Assembly: GCA_022813625.1 (NCBI GenBank)
Contig: JAKLMB010000017.1
Coordinates: 124,001-188,000 of the forward strand
Source: Aaosphaeria pasadenensis
Taxonomy: Eukaryota > Ascomycota > Dothideomycetes > Pleosporales
DNA length: 64,000 nucleotides
Reading direction: 5' to 3'
In this document: piece by piece, positions 1 to 9,635 of the stretch
Position numbering within the stretch: position 1 is the stretch's first letter
Layout: the number at the start of each line of letters is the position of its first letter
The notes under the pieces: generated by a model
What the model was told of the DNA's origin: nothing
What the model saw: the letters and a program-made list of their open reading frames with translations, nothing else
The model's database searches: none
Translations under genes and position numbers: made by a program

Positions 1-1012
1 CTATCCCTTGGACGACTCGACCCGAGGTGTACGACCATACCGGTGCTGCTGTTCGCCATGGTCGAGCTCGAATAAATCAAATCCGCATGCACTACTACAC
101 CGCAGGCTCAGGGCCAGCTCTTCTCCTCATCCACGGCACTCCAAAAACAAGCTTCTACTGGTACAAAATCGTTCCGCTCCTAACACCTCACTTCACCATC
201 GTCGCTCCCGATCTTCGCGGATTCGGATACACAGACAAACCACCAGCAAGCAATGGCTACGATTCTCGAACCAATGCCGACGATCTTGCCGAGTTGATGA
301 CACAACTCGGCCACGAGCAATTCTACGTTCATGGAGAGGACCGTGGCGCAGAGTTCGCGTTTGCAGTTGCAGGTCTCTACCGGGACCGCGTGCTGAAGCT
401 TTCCTTCTGCGAAATGCTGCTTTCCGGTGTGTCACTCGATAAGTGGTCATACTTTACCCCGGAGAATATCCAGGCCCAGTATGAACAGCGAGGAGTGTGG
501 CAATGGCACATTCCCTTCCTCTGGATGCCTAATGTGGCTGAAATGTTGATAACTGGCAAAGAGGAAGAGTTTTGGACTTTCTTCATGGAGAATGAGTGCT
601 ACAACCCTTTAGCAATTGGCAGAGAGGCTATCCAAGAGTTCGTCAGGAGCTCGAAAGCGCCTGGTGGATTAAGAGGTATCTTAGAAACTTATAGGGCGAC
701 GTTGGTCAATGGTATGTGCTATCGGTCGTCTTATTGTATAGTTCATTGTTTGCTAACATGTTTACAGGTCAAGTCAATACAGAGATCAAACAGGAGCCAC
801 TCACACTGCCGATCATGACAGTCGGTGCCCCAGAATTTTTCGGCCCACTTGTCAGAGAAGAAATGCTCATGGTCGCAAATAATGTGCAGCGAAGTGCAGT
901 CTTTGAGGAGTGCGGCCATTCGTTAGCTCTTGAGGCCGAGGTCCGACTTTCAGATATGTTGATTGACTTCATGCTCGGCCAGAATCAGACCGCAAACAGC
1001 ACGCAGTCATAA
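1..1012 (+). CDS. Alpha/beta hydrolase, epoxide hydrolase / haloacid dehalogenase-like (5' partial)
   Basis: Soluble alpha/beta-fold hydrolase, probably hydrolysing an epoxide, haloacid or ester; the substrate cannot be read from sequence. Exons run from the window edge to 711 and 768-1012. The 56-nt intron 712-767 has a GTATGT donor, a TGCTAAC branch site and a TTTACAG acceptor, and the reading frame continues cleanly across it. The oxyanion-hole motif HGTPKTS and the nucleophile elbow GEDRG (catalytic Asp codon at 339) place it with the Asp-nucleophile epoxide hydrolase/dehalogenase branch rather than with Ser esterases. The C-terminal CGHS supplies the catalytic His. The frame is open to base 3 with no in-window ATG before the conserved core (the frame passes through a GTG at 27), so the true start lies upstream of the window. 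Confidence 0.85.
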
Positions 1013-2141
1013 AGCATACCCCGAAGAAAAGTACTTCAGGTAGCAACAATCTTACAGGCTAGATATATGTATATACTAATTCGTCTCCTCGAGAATGCGT
1101 TGCGTTATGTTGAGGTCAGAGGCGAATGACATCATGAAGTCAGAAGACTCAAGAACATCATGCAATAGAAGAATCATTGAGGATTAGTAGTAGATTTCTT
1201 GAATCTGAATTTTCAAAGAAGAGACGTGGTGAAATCCTTAATACCTCCGAATTCGACATCATGAGCAACTATATGGACTCGCATCTTCCTCTCAGAACTT
1301 ATTCGATCATCATTAGCTTCAAGATCTATGAAATTTCCTCGTAGCACTTTCGAATATCAATATCCCATATCCTGATGATTACTCTGCTATGTTGAAATGA
1401 CGGTGATTCCTCATCCATAGCATGGAACGCCTTGAACTGGTGCAGCACTTCGCATGTCAGAAAGGGAAGTACGGCAGACTAGTCTATGGCTCCGCATATC
1501 TCGAATCATCCATCTGCACAGTGACCGAGCGAAATCGTCAATAATGTTGAAAGATTGGTGGACAAACAAACCCAATACCTAGCACTTGTAAGGCCTACCG
1601 TGAGATACGCTAAGCGGGAACGGTACCGGGAGTGAAGATCTTCGTGCTAGCTGGCGTAAACATAAACGAAGCAGCAACAAAACTAGTTGTAGTGTTGTTT
1701 TTTCCACTAGGTAAATTGTAGTAGGAGTATGTCAATTGCCAAAGTAGGCAAGACTTTGGTAAGAACTTGCTACACCGCGTTCGCATCAATGTTTGCGCAC
1801 CAACTACGTAGTGCGATGCTGGAACGAGCAGACGTCTTCGAGTTGCGCTAAGTCAATCCTGGGGGATGCACTTGCCAAATACCAACAGAATCACATCGCA
1901 TTGTGCATATGGCATTGTTTGATCATTGCCATATTAAGGTCGTTGAAGGATTAGAAGGTAGTGCGTGACAGATAGGCGAGGTTGGTGGAACACGGGGAAG
2001 CATGACAGTACAGGTCCCCCCTGTGAATGCTAAAGCTTATCCAGAAATCCAAAGGATTGTGAAGGTATGTACGGTGTTTCCTAGCCGCACCAAGTGACCA
2101 AATATTTGAATCATATTTCGGTACATTGAGCCGTTCAGAAG
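1013..2141. other. Intergenic, no gene seen
   Basis: About 1.1 kb of AT-leaning spacer between the hydrolase and the small secreted protein. No open frame with recognisable family signatures or clean splice continuity was found. Confidence 0.5.
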
Positions 2142-2150
2142 TATAAAAAG
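2142..2150 (+). promoter_or_regulatory. TATA box of the small secreted protein gene
   Basis: TATAAAAAG lies 109 bp upstream of the ATG at 2251, a plausible distance for a fungal core promoter with a short 5' UTR. Confidence 0.5.
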
Positions 2151-2250
2151 AGCAAACCATTCGTCTCAAACACAGGAATTTATCTTAGAATTTAGCCAAC
2201 ACTCTTCACAAGAAACAATATCTTCGAACAGCACGGAAACTCTAAGCACA

Positions 2251-2589
2251 ATGCTCTTCTCAAAAACTTTCTCCCTCTTCCTCCTAGGCGTGACATCAGT
2301 CGCAGCTCAGCAATACATTGAAGGGGTACATGACACACTTACTGCCCAACAATGGCCAGTGCTGACCTTGCTTGCAGACTTGCGAATTGACAAACTCGGA
2401 TCGATGTGGCGACAGAGGCTATTGCTACACGGGCGGATCAGGTGTATATGATGGCTGCTGTGATGTAGACTGGAAGGTAAGTAGTAGTTAAAATGCTGGG
2501 TGACATGATCTAATTTTGAATATTAGTGTCCCTCGCCCGGAGGAGGCTCCTGCACGGTTAATACGGAAACTTTGGATACATGGTGTTGA
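2251..2589 (+). CDS. Small secreted cysteine-rich protein (78 aa, three exons)
   Basis: Predicted secreted protein of 78 residues. Exons are 2251-2325, 2378-2476 and 2527-2589. Intron 1 (2326-2377) starts GTACAT and ends TTGCAG. Intron 2 (2477-2526) starts GTAAGT and ends ATTAG. Both introns are phase 0. The N-terminus is a textbook signal peptide (MLFSKTFSLFLLGVTSVAA, then QQ). The mature part is about 58 residues with eight cysteines, including a CC pair (DGCCDVDW), and ends at a terminal Cys directly before TGA. Eight cysteines in a short secreted chain suggest a disulfide-stabilised apoplastic protein such as an effector or antimicrobial peptide; that role is inferred from size and composition only. 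No known family was recognised. Read without splicing, exon 1 runs into a wrong-frame tail, so simple ORF calling misses this gene. Confidence 0.75.
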
Positions 2590-3590
2590 GTTGGGTCGTA
2601 ACAATATGGTTCTAGCTGTGGACCGAGTAACACATATTTGTTACATCAATGAGAGGTCACGTAGCTATGCATCTCGCCAGCTTCATGGTTCATCTTCGAA
2701 AAGAATAGAGTACTATAGGCTGCGGACGCCAATATAATACTTACCAAATATGATACGATCTTCGTCTTCAATTCTTACGTTCAATTACTTTTGACTATTT
2801 GGCCTCCGTCAACATACCTTTCAGGTTTCCAGCCTGGCAGGCCGTCGCTCTATCATTATATCCTCTAGATCATTGCTGCTTCCGTACAATAGAAGTAAAG
2901 TTCGTAACAAATGTAGCTCCTAACATGAATTTTCTGAATCCTTCGATTGTCAACAATCATTTAAATAATCAAATTGCAAAGATGCAGTATTTCGTTTTTG
3001 ATCTATCCGTGAGGTAAATCTACTGTGCACGACTAGCGTAACCCCTTGCAGAATCCCTTCCGGGTGAGGGAACAAATTGTGCTGGAGTTCGGGTTCCCAT
3101 CCGGTTCATCCCACCAAAATCTGAAGAACATGATCTCCATCATTAGCTAGTATTATTTTATTTAGAAGCAAATAGAAGTTTTCACCGGCTAGATCTTTCC
3201 GTTTTCGGGTTTTAGAAATCGAAATTCTATAGTTCAGCAGGAGCTCAATGCTCCCCAATGTTCGCTGTATGGGCAGGTAGGGTCCTCGGTAGTCGAAACC
3301 AAACGGTGTTTGGCGAACCTAGATTAAACACCAAGAGTCCACTTTCGTTAATCATAAATATCGACATATTTTCGGATCCGACTTCACAAAGTTTCACATT
3401 GGATAGACGCGTCAGTGGTTTTGAATGGTAGTATGGTGGAGTCCATTACGCGGCAGATACTACTCTTGCCGACTCTATAAATTGCTGCCTGTTCATGCAT
3501 CACAATGCTTTCAATGATAGTATTACGGAGACAAATGCGCGGCAGAGACGATCATTGATGATTCCTTAAATTGCTGCCTAACCAGTTGAT
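2590..3590. other. Intergenic, no gene seen
   Basis: About 1 kb of spacer. Short open frames are present (for example 2799-3017) but none shows a domain, signal peptide or plausible splice continuation. The 3' half carries a degenerate 40-bp duplication, listed separately. Confidence 0.5.
3451..3579 (+). repeat. Degenerate 40-bp direct repeat in a promoter
   Basis: Two 40-bp units, 3451-3490 and 3540-3579, both start CGGCAGA and end AAATTGCTGCCT. Roughly three quarters of positions match by eye, with an 89-bp period. They sit just upstream of the TATA element of the ABM-like gene, so a duplicated upstream element is possible. Confidence 0.45.
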
Positions 3591-3600
3591 TATATTTAAG
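3591..3600 (+). promoter_or_regulatory. TATA-like element of the ABM-like gene
   Basis: TATATTTAAG lies 88 bp before the ATG at 3679. Confidence 0.4.
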
Positions 3601-3678
3601 GGCTACTCTACCCAGACATTATACATAGCAATCCACATCGACACAGACATCCACCCTTCGCTTTCGCCACACTACGCA

Positions 3679-4413
3679 ATGGCCATCATCGAGCTCGGCC
3701 GCATGGGCGTCAAGCCCGGCTATAAAGTCATGGACGAATCCACCCCAGAAGGCAAAGTCTTGCCGACCGCCTACAATGCTGTAACTACTCTACCCGGCGG
3801 CCCAAAGGACGCTCATTGGGGATTGGAAGTTGAAGACGAATTGAACGTTTGGGGGTTCTTCGAGTGGAACTCAATTGAGGAACATGAGATTTTCGCGAAG
3901 AAGTAAGACACAGCTTTTCAAAAATCGTCACAAAGTTTAACTCTTAATTGAAGATACGGCGTAGAAGTCGTGAAGGACTTGCCAACTGTGTTGACCCACG
4001 GCGAGTTTACAAAGCACGTCGATGTCACTCCAGCTCCAGCCCGAGCCCTCAAGTCTCCAGTGACTGAAATCATGCTTCTCTACTTTCCTTCGGATATTTC
4101 ACCGGATGAGAAAGCCAAGATTTCAACGCGCTTCCAGCAATTTGTCGAGGAAGGGTTGAACAAATGCGCCGATGTCACGAGCGTCAGCCACGGCTGGGGC
4201 GTGCAGAACGACTTTCCAGTGAGAGACGCGGCAGATGGTCAGACGGGATCTCTCTTCATCGCCTTTGTCGGCTGGCCTAGCATCGATGCGAACACGAAAT
4301 TTCAGGAAACAGACGAATTCAAGGCGCAGATAAAGTTGATCACGGACACGGAGGGGATGTTGAAGTTGGCTAAGTTCCACATCAGTTGCTGCAGCTCTGA
4401 GAGAGGAGTTTGA
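3679..4413 (+). CDS. Dimeric alpha/beta-barrel (ABM-like) protein, 227 aa
   Basis: Cytosolic protein of about 227 residues. Exons are 3679-3902 and 3954-4413. The 51-nt intron 3903-3953 (GTAAGA...AATTGAAG) splits a Lys codon, and the frame continues as KYGVEVVKDLPTVL. The first half contains the WGFFEWNSIEEHEIFAKKYG strand-helix pattern. The second contains WPSIDANTKFQETDEFK and then a C-terminal strand, the pattern of fungal ferredoxin-fold ABM/EthD-like proteins with two barrel halves. Family members include small monooxygenases and many proteins of unknown activity, and no cofactor site is visible, so enzyme function is not claimed. The start is the first ATG after the TATA-like element. 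Confidence 0.7.
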
Positions 4414-4943
4414 ACTGCTCCATAGACATGAATTTGATCACATTTGGAGTACTCCGTATTGTGGTAGTCGTACAAATAAATATTTAACCTCTCCCGCACA
4501 CTATGGAACTGAACTTGTGTCCACTGAGTCATCATGTTAAACTGCGCATTTCACGATGGAAATATCTACTTAAGCGACTTTCTCAGTTCAAGGACAGACT
4601 AGACGAGCATTGAGGTCCTGGAGGTGATGAGAAGGCGACCTGGAAATGTGAAAAGTGGTAACTGAGCATTCGAGAAGTCTCAAGATACGAGGATTATGGT
4701 AATTGTCAGTCAGAACTGTTTAAGAACTATTTCAGTGGTTGCAATGAATCAGTAGTTTGTGTGGAAAATTAGCCGCTGCCACTCCACAGTGCCAGCGAAC
4801 CCCTGATTGGTCAATGCAAGTTTTGCCGGCATGCCATTCTAGCCCCCCACCCACCACAGCCTTTGAAAATCTTCTCTTCTCAAGCCTTTCTTTACACCTT
4901 CATATCACATCTAATTGTTCATTCATTCATCAAACAACTACTA
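4414..4943. other. Intergenic; holds a tRNA-Gly relic
   Basis: Spacer of about 530 bp before the tRNA gene. It contains one copy of TACTCCGTA (4450-4458) and a tRNA-like fragment at 4752-4782, listed separately. No protein gene seen. Confidence 0.5.
4752..4782 (+). pseudogene. Possible 5'-half tRNA-Gly relic
   Basis: This stretch resembles the D-arm to anticodon-loop part of the tRNA-Gly gene about 200 bp downstream. The 18-mer at 4765-4782 matches 4963-4980 at 17 of 18 positions, including the TGCCAC anticodon-loop sequence, and flanking bases match loosely. No T-arm or acceptor 3' strand follows, so it cannot be a functional tRNA. Confidence 0.4.
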
Positions 4944-5053
4944 GCATCGGTGGTTTAGTGGTAAAATTAGCCGTTGCCACGTGATCAATCAATTCAAATT
5001 GACTTGATTACAGCAACTTCGGCTAGCCCCGGGTTCGATTCCCGGCCGATGCA
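4944..5053 (+). tRNA. tRNA-Gly (GCC) with 39-nt intron
   Basis: Acceptor GCATCGG (4944-4950) pairs with CCGATGC (5046-5052), followed by discriminator A at 5053. The D-arm contains TTTAGTGGTAAAA. The anticodon stem AGCCG/CGGCT (4969-4973 / 5020-5024) encloses a loop with anticodon GCC at 4976-4978. The intron 4980-5018 lies directly 3' of position 37, the canonical nuclear tRNA intron site, and can form an AATCAA/TTGATT hairpin. The T-arm is CCGGG-TTCGATT-CCCGG and also provides an internal B box. A T-run just downstream (5058-5064) fits Pol III termination. Confidence 0.95.
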
Positions 5054-5535
5054 TTACTTTTTTTTGCATATTTTAACTTATTTTTGTGGTTGTGCAGTCC
5101 TGGCATGCGAAATTGTAGTTCTTTTGCGGTTGTTAGCAGTGATGGTGGCCCAAGCGTCCATGTTCAGGTCGCTGCATTGCTCGCTGCTATGTGATGCTCC
5201 TGAGGTCCTTCCTCCTCTTGATGAGCATCACTCCCATGCAGATTCCTGGCCAATGCTAATGCATTAAACTTTTTTGCTTTTTTGATTAAGGGAGGGAGGA
5301 AATACATACACGTTAATTTAAAGACTAGCTAGCATTTTAGTAGATGTAAAGAATAATGCATGCATCTATAGCCTCTAATTTGCTATAAGGCTGCAGTTAC
5401 CTATTCAATTGAAGTATATAAAGTCTACATTATACACATACTTGCAGGAAGGTATTCAGCTAGCATGTTGACCCTCTGCACTGGCTAAGCAAACACCTTG
5501 TAAAAGTATTTAGGTATCAGTACTAAAGGGCTGTA
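5054..5535. other. Intergenic, no gene seen
   Basis: AT-rich spacer downstream of the tRNA. No coding signature found. Confidence 0.5.
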
Positions 5536-5995
5536 TGTTACGGTATCAGAACCTATGAGAACGGAAAGATGGGATGGAAGTCGGAGATCGGACTCAAGGA
5601 GCCTGATGACACCCAAAGGGAAGTCACGTGATCCAACATCACATGACGTGCTCAGTCTGATCAGTTGCCAAGGAGAACTGAGCAGACCAAGCAAGGACTA
5701 GGAAGGACGGATATATAAGACTGTCAGGTTTCATATGTAGGAGTTCTTCGTAGTCAATAACAAATTGTATCTGATCTTTTGGATTACCAGTACAACAGTA
5801 GCTTATCCCCTTGGATAAGTCAGAGTTATTACACTTCGTCTTGATACTCGCTTTACCCTATACAAACCTCTGCGATAACCTTCCCTTACCTTTGTGAAGT
5901 AAGTCGATACCTATCGTTACACTGTATCTCACTTAAGAAACCTTACATGAATAGAGATAGATTACCTTGTAACTAGAGTAATAACGTAACGACCT
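5536..5995 (+). mobile_element. Candidate solo LTR / LTR-retrotransposon relic (bounds approximate)
   Basis: The segment begins TGTTACGG and contains a TATATAAG promoter-like box near 5711. It carries CGTAAC near 5985-5990, which could be the decayed partner of the starting TGTTACG. The order (TG start, upstream region, TATA, CT-rich tail) is LTR-like. No second LTR, no convincing target-site duplication and no intact gag/pol frame were found. This could be a solo or truncated LTR near a tRNA gene, or a coincidental arrangement. Confidence 0.3.
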
Positions 5996-6418
5996 CTCTT
6001 ACTCGTCCCGTAGTCCGTCCTCCTCTATGCAGTCTTGAAATGACCCTCTTCAATGCTACACAAGGTTGGCGCGTCAGACTGGCACCCTAATGGTTAGTAT
6101 TCTATGCCGGTTCGACGTGCCTACCCTCTCTGTACACCACAACGTAATAGAGGTCGGCACGGTTTCTCTATTACGGTTTCTCTATTACGGTTCTCTCTCA
6201 CCTTACAATCTGTCTCTCGCTATCTTCAGACTGACTTTTACCTGGACTTTCACTTGGACTTTCACCTTGTTCTCTCTCATTGACCCTTTTCTCTCAACTT
6301 CTCTCTCTCACCCTCATACAACTCTACATCTATTTCTCGACATGCATAATAGTTCCAAGATGCCGAACCCAACGTACGCCACACCAAACGATGCTAGTAG
6401 GGGAGAGGAGAGCAGAGG

Positions 6419-7160
6419 ATGGAGCCAAGTCGAAAGACCATCGGCAAGAGTTCGAGGAATTTGGCAACCTACCACAAGCGTGGTAGTTACGAGAGAACGA
6501 AATGGCAAAGAAGAAGAGAAACAAAGAGCCTACCTCTATTACATACAGACTTCCGCTTACTCTACTACGGCTACTATTACGGTTGTTGTTGCGGTCCCGG
6601 GGCTGGCTTCGGGCGCTTATTCGAGGGCGCGAAGAAGAAAGAAACCAAAGGTCGAAGACATCCACAGATTCGTGCAGTCAATCCCGACCAATTCGCAGTC
6701 AACATATTGTCGTTGTCATAAGGCCAATTGACACCATCACAATACACACTGTCTTTGGGCCTTCCTACAGTCGAAGAGGCTGTTCTATACAAAAACTCAA
6801 GCCTGCCGCAGGTACCCTAGGCAGAAGGGTCTAAGCAGGATGAGGCAAGAAAGATTGTAAAGATTATTGCTTTTCGTAACACAGGAAATGTGGATCCAGG
6901 TTATGATTTGCTCATTGCCGGAAACATTAGGGGCTCAGATTTGAAGCTCTGGACCGACGATTCAACAGGATATATTGCGGGATTCAGAAAGCAAATAATG
7001 AGTGGATTACTTGGAAAATCCTCGTGGCTCTCCAAATTCGGTATGTGCAAGTTAATGAAAGAGAGCAAGAACTTACAGTGATCACAGTCCGCGCCACAAT
7101 TTTCCAGGATACCATCAGGGTCCTGATCAACAAGCACTTTCTTCGAGCTACAGCCTTAGG
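6419..7160 (+). pseudogene. Decayed coding-like frame, unrecognised
   Basis: One plus-strand frame runs about 740 bp with only two stops (near 6719 and at 6818-6820). It reads as protein-like sequence such as ARKIVKIIAFRNTGNVDPGY and LLIAGNIRGSDLKLW. After 7040 it can be continued through a very short 38-nt GTATGT...TTACAG interval (7041-7078) into VITVRATIFQDTIRVLINKH before stopping at 7158-7160. No family was recognised. In-frame stops, lack of a clear start and position beside LTR-like DNA and a MITE suggest a degraded gene or element interior. Confidence 0.3.
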
Positions 7161-7162
7161 AT

Positions 7163-7793
7163 TTGAGGTATAAGGGGAGTCTGCGCGAGAATGCCGACGT
7201 CGCCAGAAGGGGGCCAGCAGGTTCTACCAGGCTTGGAGACATTGCTGATGCAATGCATCAGCAGAATACTCGTCTGATGCTGAGCGCTAAGAAAGACCTC
7301 GACAAGCATATCTCGGAACTACCCAGGACCGATACAAACCGACGAGAAAACCCCCGTCGGACATATCAACACTACAAATCAATTGTAGACCGCGGGCCAC
7401 TTCGCCTAAGCTTCACAGAACATGAGATCCTAGATCCTAATAATGCGTATAATCGCATAGAGGACACCTATTCCGAGCGAGAGCAGGAGGAGAAGAAGTG
7501 CATGTGGATTGAGTTGTGGACACCAGACGTTAAGGCCTGCTGGCTACGAGATTTCCAGTGGAGCAGTTGACCTTTGGACCGCCTTCTCCTCCTCTAGCAC
7601 CGTTCCTTTCAACACCATTTGCAAGACTCTGTTCGTGGGTACTGCGATTGCACTATTTCGCCATGTTATCCACCCAGAGGAGTTAGAGCACCGCATGAAC
7701 AATCTTGCGGGCAATGTGTCTCTGAGATTAAGCACGCAGATGTCCGATAGGTGGGCTCAAGTATACGACGGTTTTCGCGGGACATCAAGGTGA
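7163..7793 (+). pseudogene. Further coding-like fragments, unrecognised
   Basis: Two overlapping plus-strand open stretches (7163-7570 and 7509-7793) carry protein-like composition with charged helices (for example DTYSEREQEEKKCMWIELW) but lie in different frames and lack a joined splice structure. They may be the continuation of the decayed frame upstream. No homologous family recognised. Confidence 0.2.
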
Positions 7794-7967
7794 CTCTTTT
7801 CGGACGCCAGAGACGGCACATGGAAGGATGTGCCTATCATGCCCAATACCACCCGCCCTTCTCGCAAGCGGACTCACCAGGCCGCAGAGGCTGAGGGTGG
7901 TTTTGCGGCCAGGCGGGTAATGCAGTGAACACATCCTGCATATCAGGGTGTGTCACTCTAGTTGTTC

Positions 7968-8153
7968 TACAGAGGGTTGTCAGGTCGGGCTGGCCTTCAG
8001 CTAGTATTTTATGTCCATAACAGTGCCTTCGCGAGGTTTGTCGCAAGCAGTCAAGATTGTTTACTGGCTACAGTATACTCTTAAATAGACACTTAGGGCG
8101 TAGAACTTACATGAAGTTAGCAGGTGGCCAGTCTAACGTGCCAACCTACTGTA
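7968..8153. mobile_element. 186-bp MITE, copy 1 (TA-flanked, TIRs)
   Basis: Non-autonomous terminal-inverted-repeat element of 186 bp. The left end TACAGAGGGTTGTCAGG... and the right end read as reverse complement (TACAGTAGGTTGGCACG...) form a roughly 28-bp imperfect inverted repeat ending in CTGGCC. The outermost TA fits a TA target-site duplication, the hallmark of Tc1/mariner-type elements. It is about 86% identical by eye to the second copy at 25854-26039, which has exactly the same length. It encodes no protein, so mobility would depend on a transposase elsewhere. Confidence 0.85.
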
Positions 8154-9635
8154 CCTTAATTGTTCCCTAGTTTCTTACTTATATCTTCTTATCTTACATG
8201 ATTCCTAGCCGATACAGTACTCTTTTGTTTTAACTTTTTTATTTTCAATTGAGGTGGCAGTTGTGGGAAGTGGAGTTTTTTGGCGGTGTTGTGGCGCATT
8301 CGGTCCGTTGGGATGTGGCTCGTGACAAACTAGATAGACTCTTCGTCACGAGATATTGATTATATGAACTCACTACAGAGTAGTTTTATTATATCAACTC
8401 ACTGGTTTTTTTTGACTCCCTGGAGTGCTTCTAACGCGTAGAATAATAAGGGACAATGTTTTTATTTGACAAGAGGTGGTATTCACTCAAATCGTCAGGA
8501 AAATCTCTACCTTGAGTATATGTGTATTCATCGATGAGTATTATTCCAGAACTTGGTACTTTGCTACTCTCTCCTATCGACAATGGCTTGCTCACAGAAC
8601 ATTTCAATCCCAGAAAAATCGATTGTATTTACTACAACATCTCAGGCTTAATTGTATTATTATTACTGTATTTATGAACTGAAGGCCGCTGCAATGCAGT
8701 AAAACCCAAGCCCAGCATATGAAGCAAAGACCACTGGGTGGGTCTCTGTTAGATTATTTCATCATCATCTTCTCCTAGATCTCTGTCTTTCTGCGCTTTT
8801 CCACCCGAGAGTGTGTGGGATAGTGAACTTAAACACAAAACAAGTGAACAGTCGCCTCGTTAGGCCTACTGATCGACTTTAGAATACAAGTGTCGCAAAC
8901 GTCGCTTTCGGTACCATTCAATGGAATATGACAATCAGGGAGACATTGATATGGTCTTGATTTTGTGGTATGCCGTATAAGTCTTGATAGGTGGAGCTTT
9001 GCTCGATGATGATGTATGTATAACTTCATGATGCCAGTACGCTGTGAGAGCAGGCTCGAACGACAGTTATGCAAGATTGGGGAAAATGCTTCTGCGCTAG
9101 TATATGCATTGGTGGAAAGGAACATCGATGCTGTATGATGAATGGGTTCTGAGTGATGGGTGGCCTAGGTATCGCGAAATGCGGCTTTGTTCCAAGGGAA
9201 GTGGGGGATATTGAACCCTTGTTGAGCCTCCTTTTGACCTTCGTTGAATCCCACATGAGTCTGCGGAGGTCGGCGGGGACCCGTCTCAATGTAGATTGGA
9301 CGCTCCCGCGAGGAGAATGAGTTGGGGCGAAGACAGAGGGTGCCGTCAAGGCATTGCCTTAGTCGGGACTTCATTCGTTACCCAAATGTTGATGATAATT
9401 TATGTAACCGTGGATCGGCTTGTGTGGATGCCTAAATGACGCTTAATGTTGGTCAACTCCCTGCCACGGTCTTCGCTATCGTCTCGACTTCCCAGAACAG
9501 AATGTCTCTAGTGGAACTCAGACCTTTTGGGTAGGCCATGCTTAGAGCTTCGAAGGTGAAACATCGGCAACACGAAGGCGTTTGTTCATCGTTTGGTGGT
9601 GAAGTTCAATGTGTTCCATAAGTATGACGAATTCT
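8154..9635. other. Intergenic, no gene seen
   Basis: About 1.5 kb of spacer. Short minus-strand frames at 8829-9374 show no domain and conflict with one another. This is the 3' flank of the histidine kinase gene. Confidence 0.45.
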
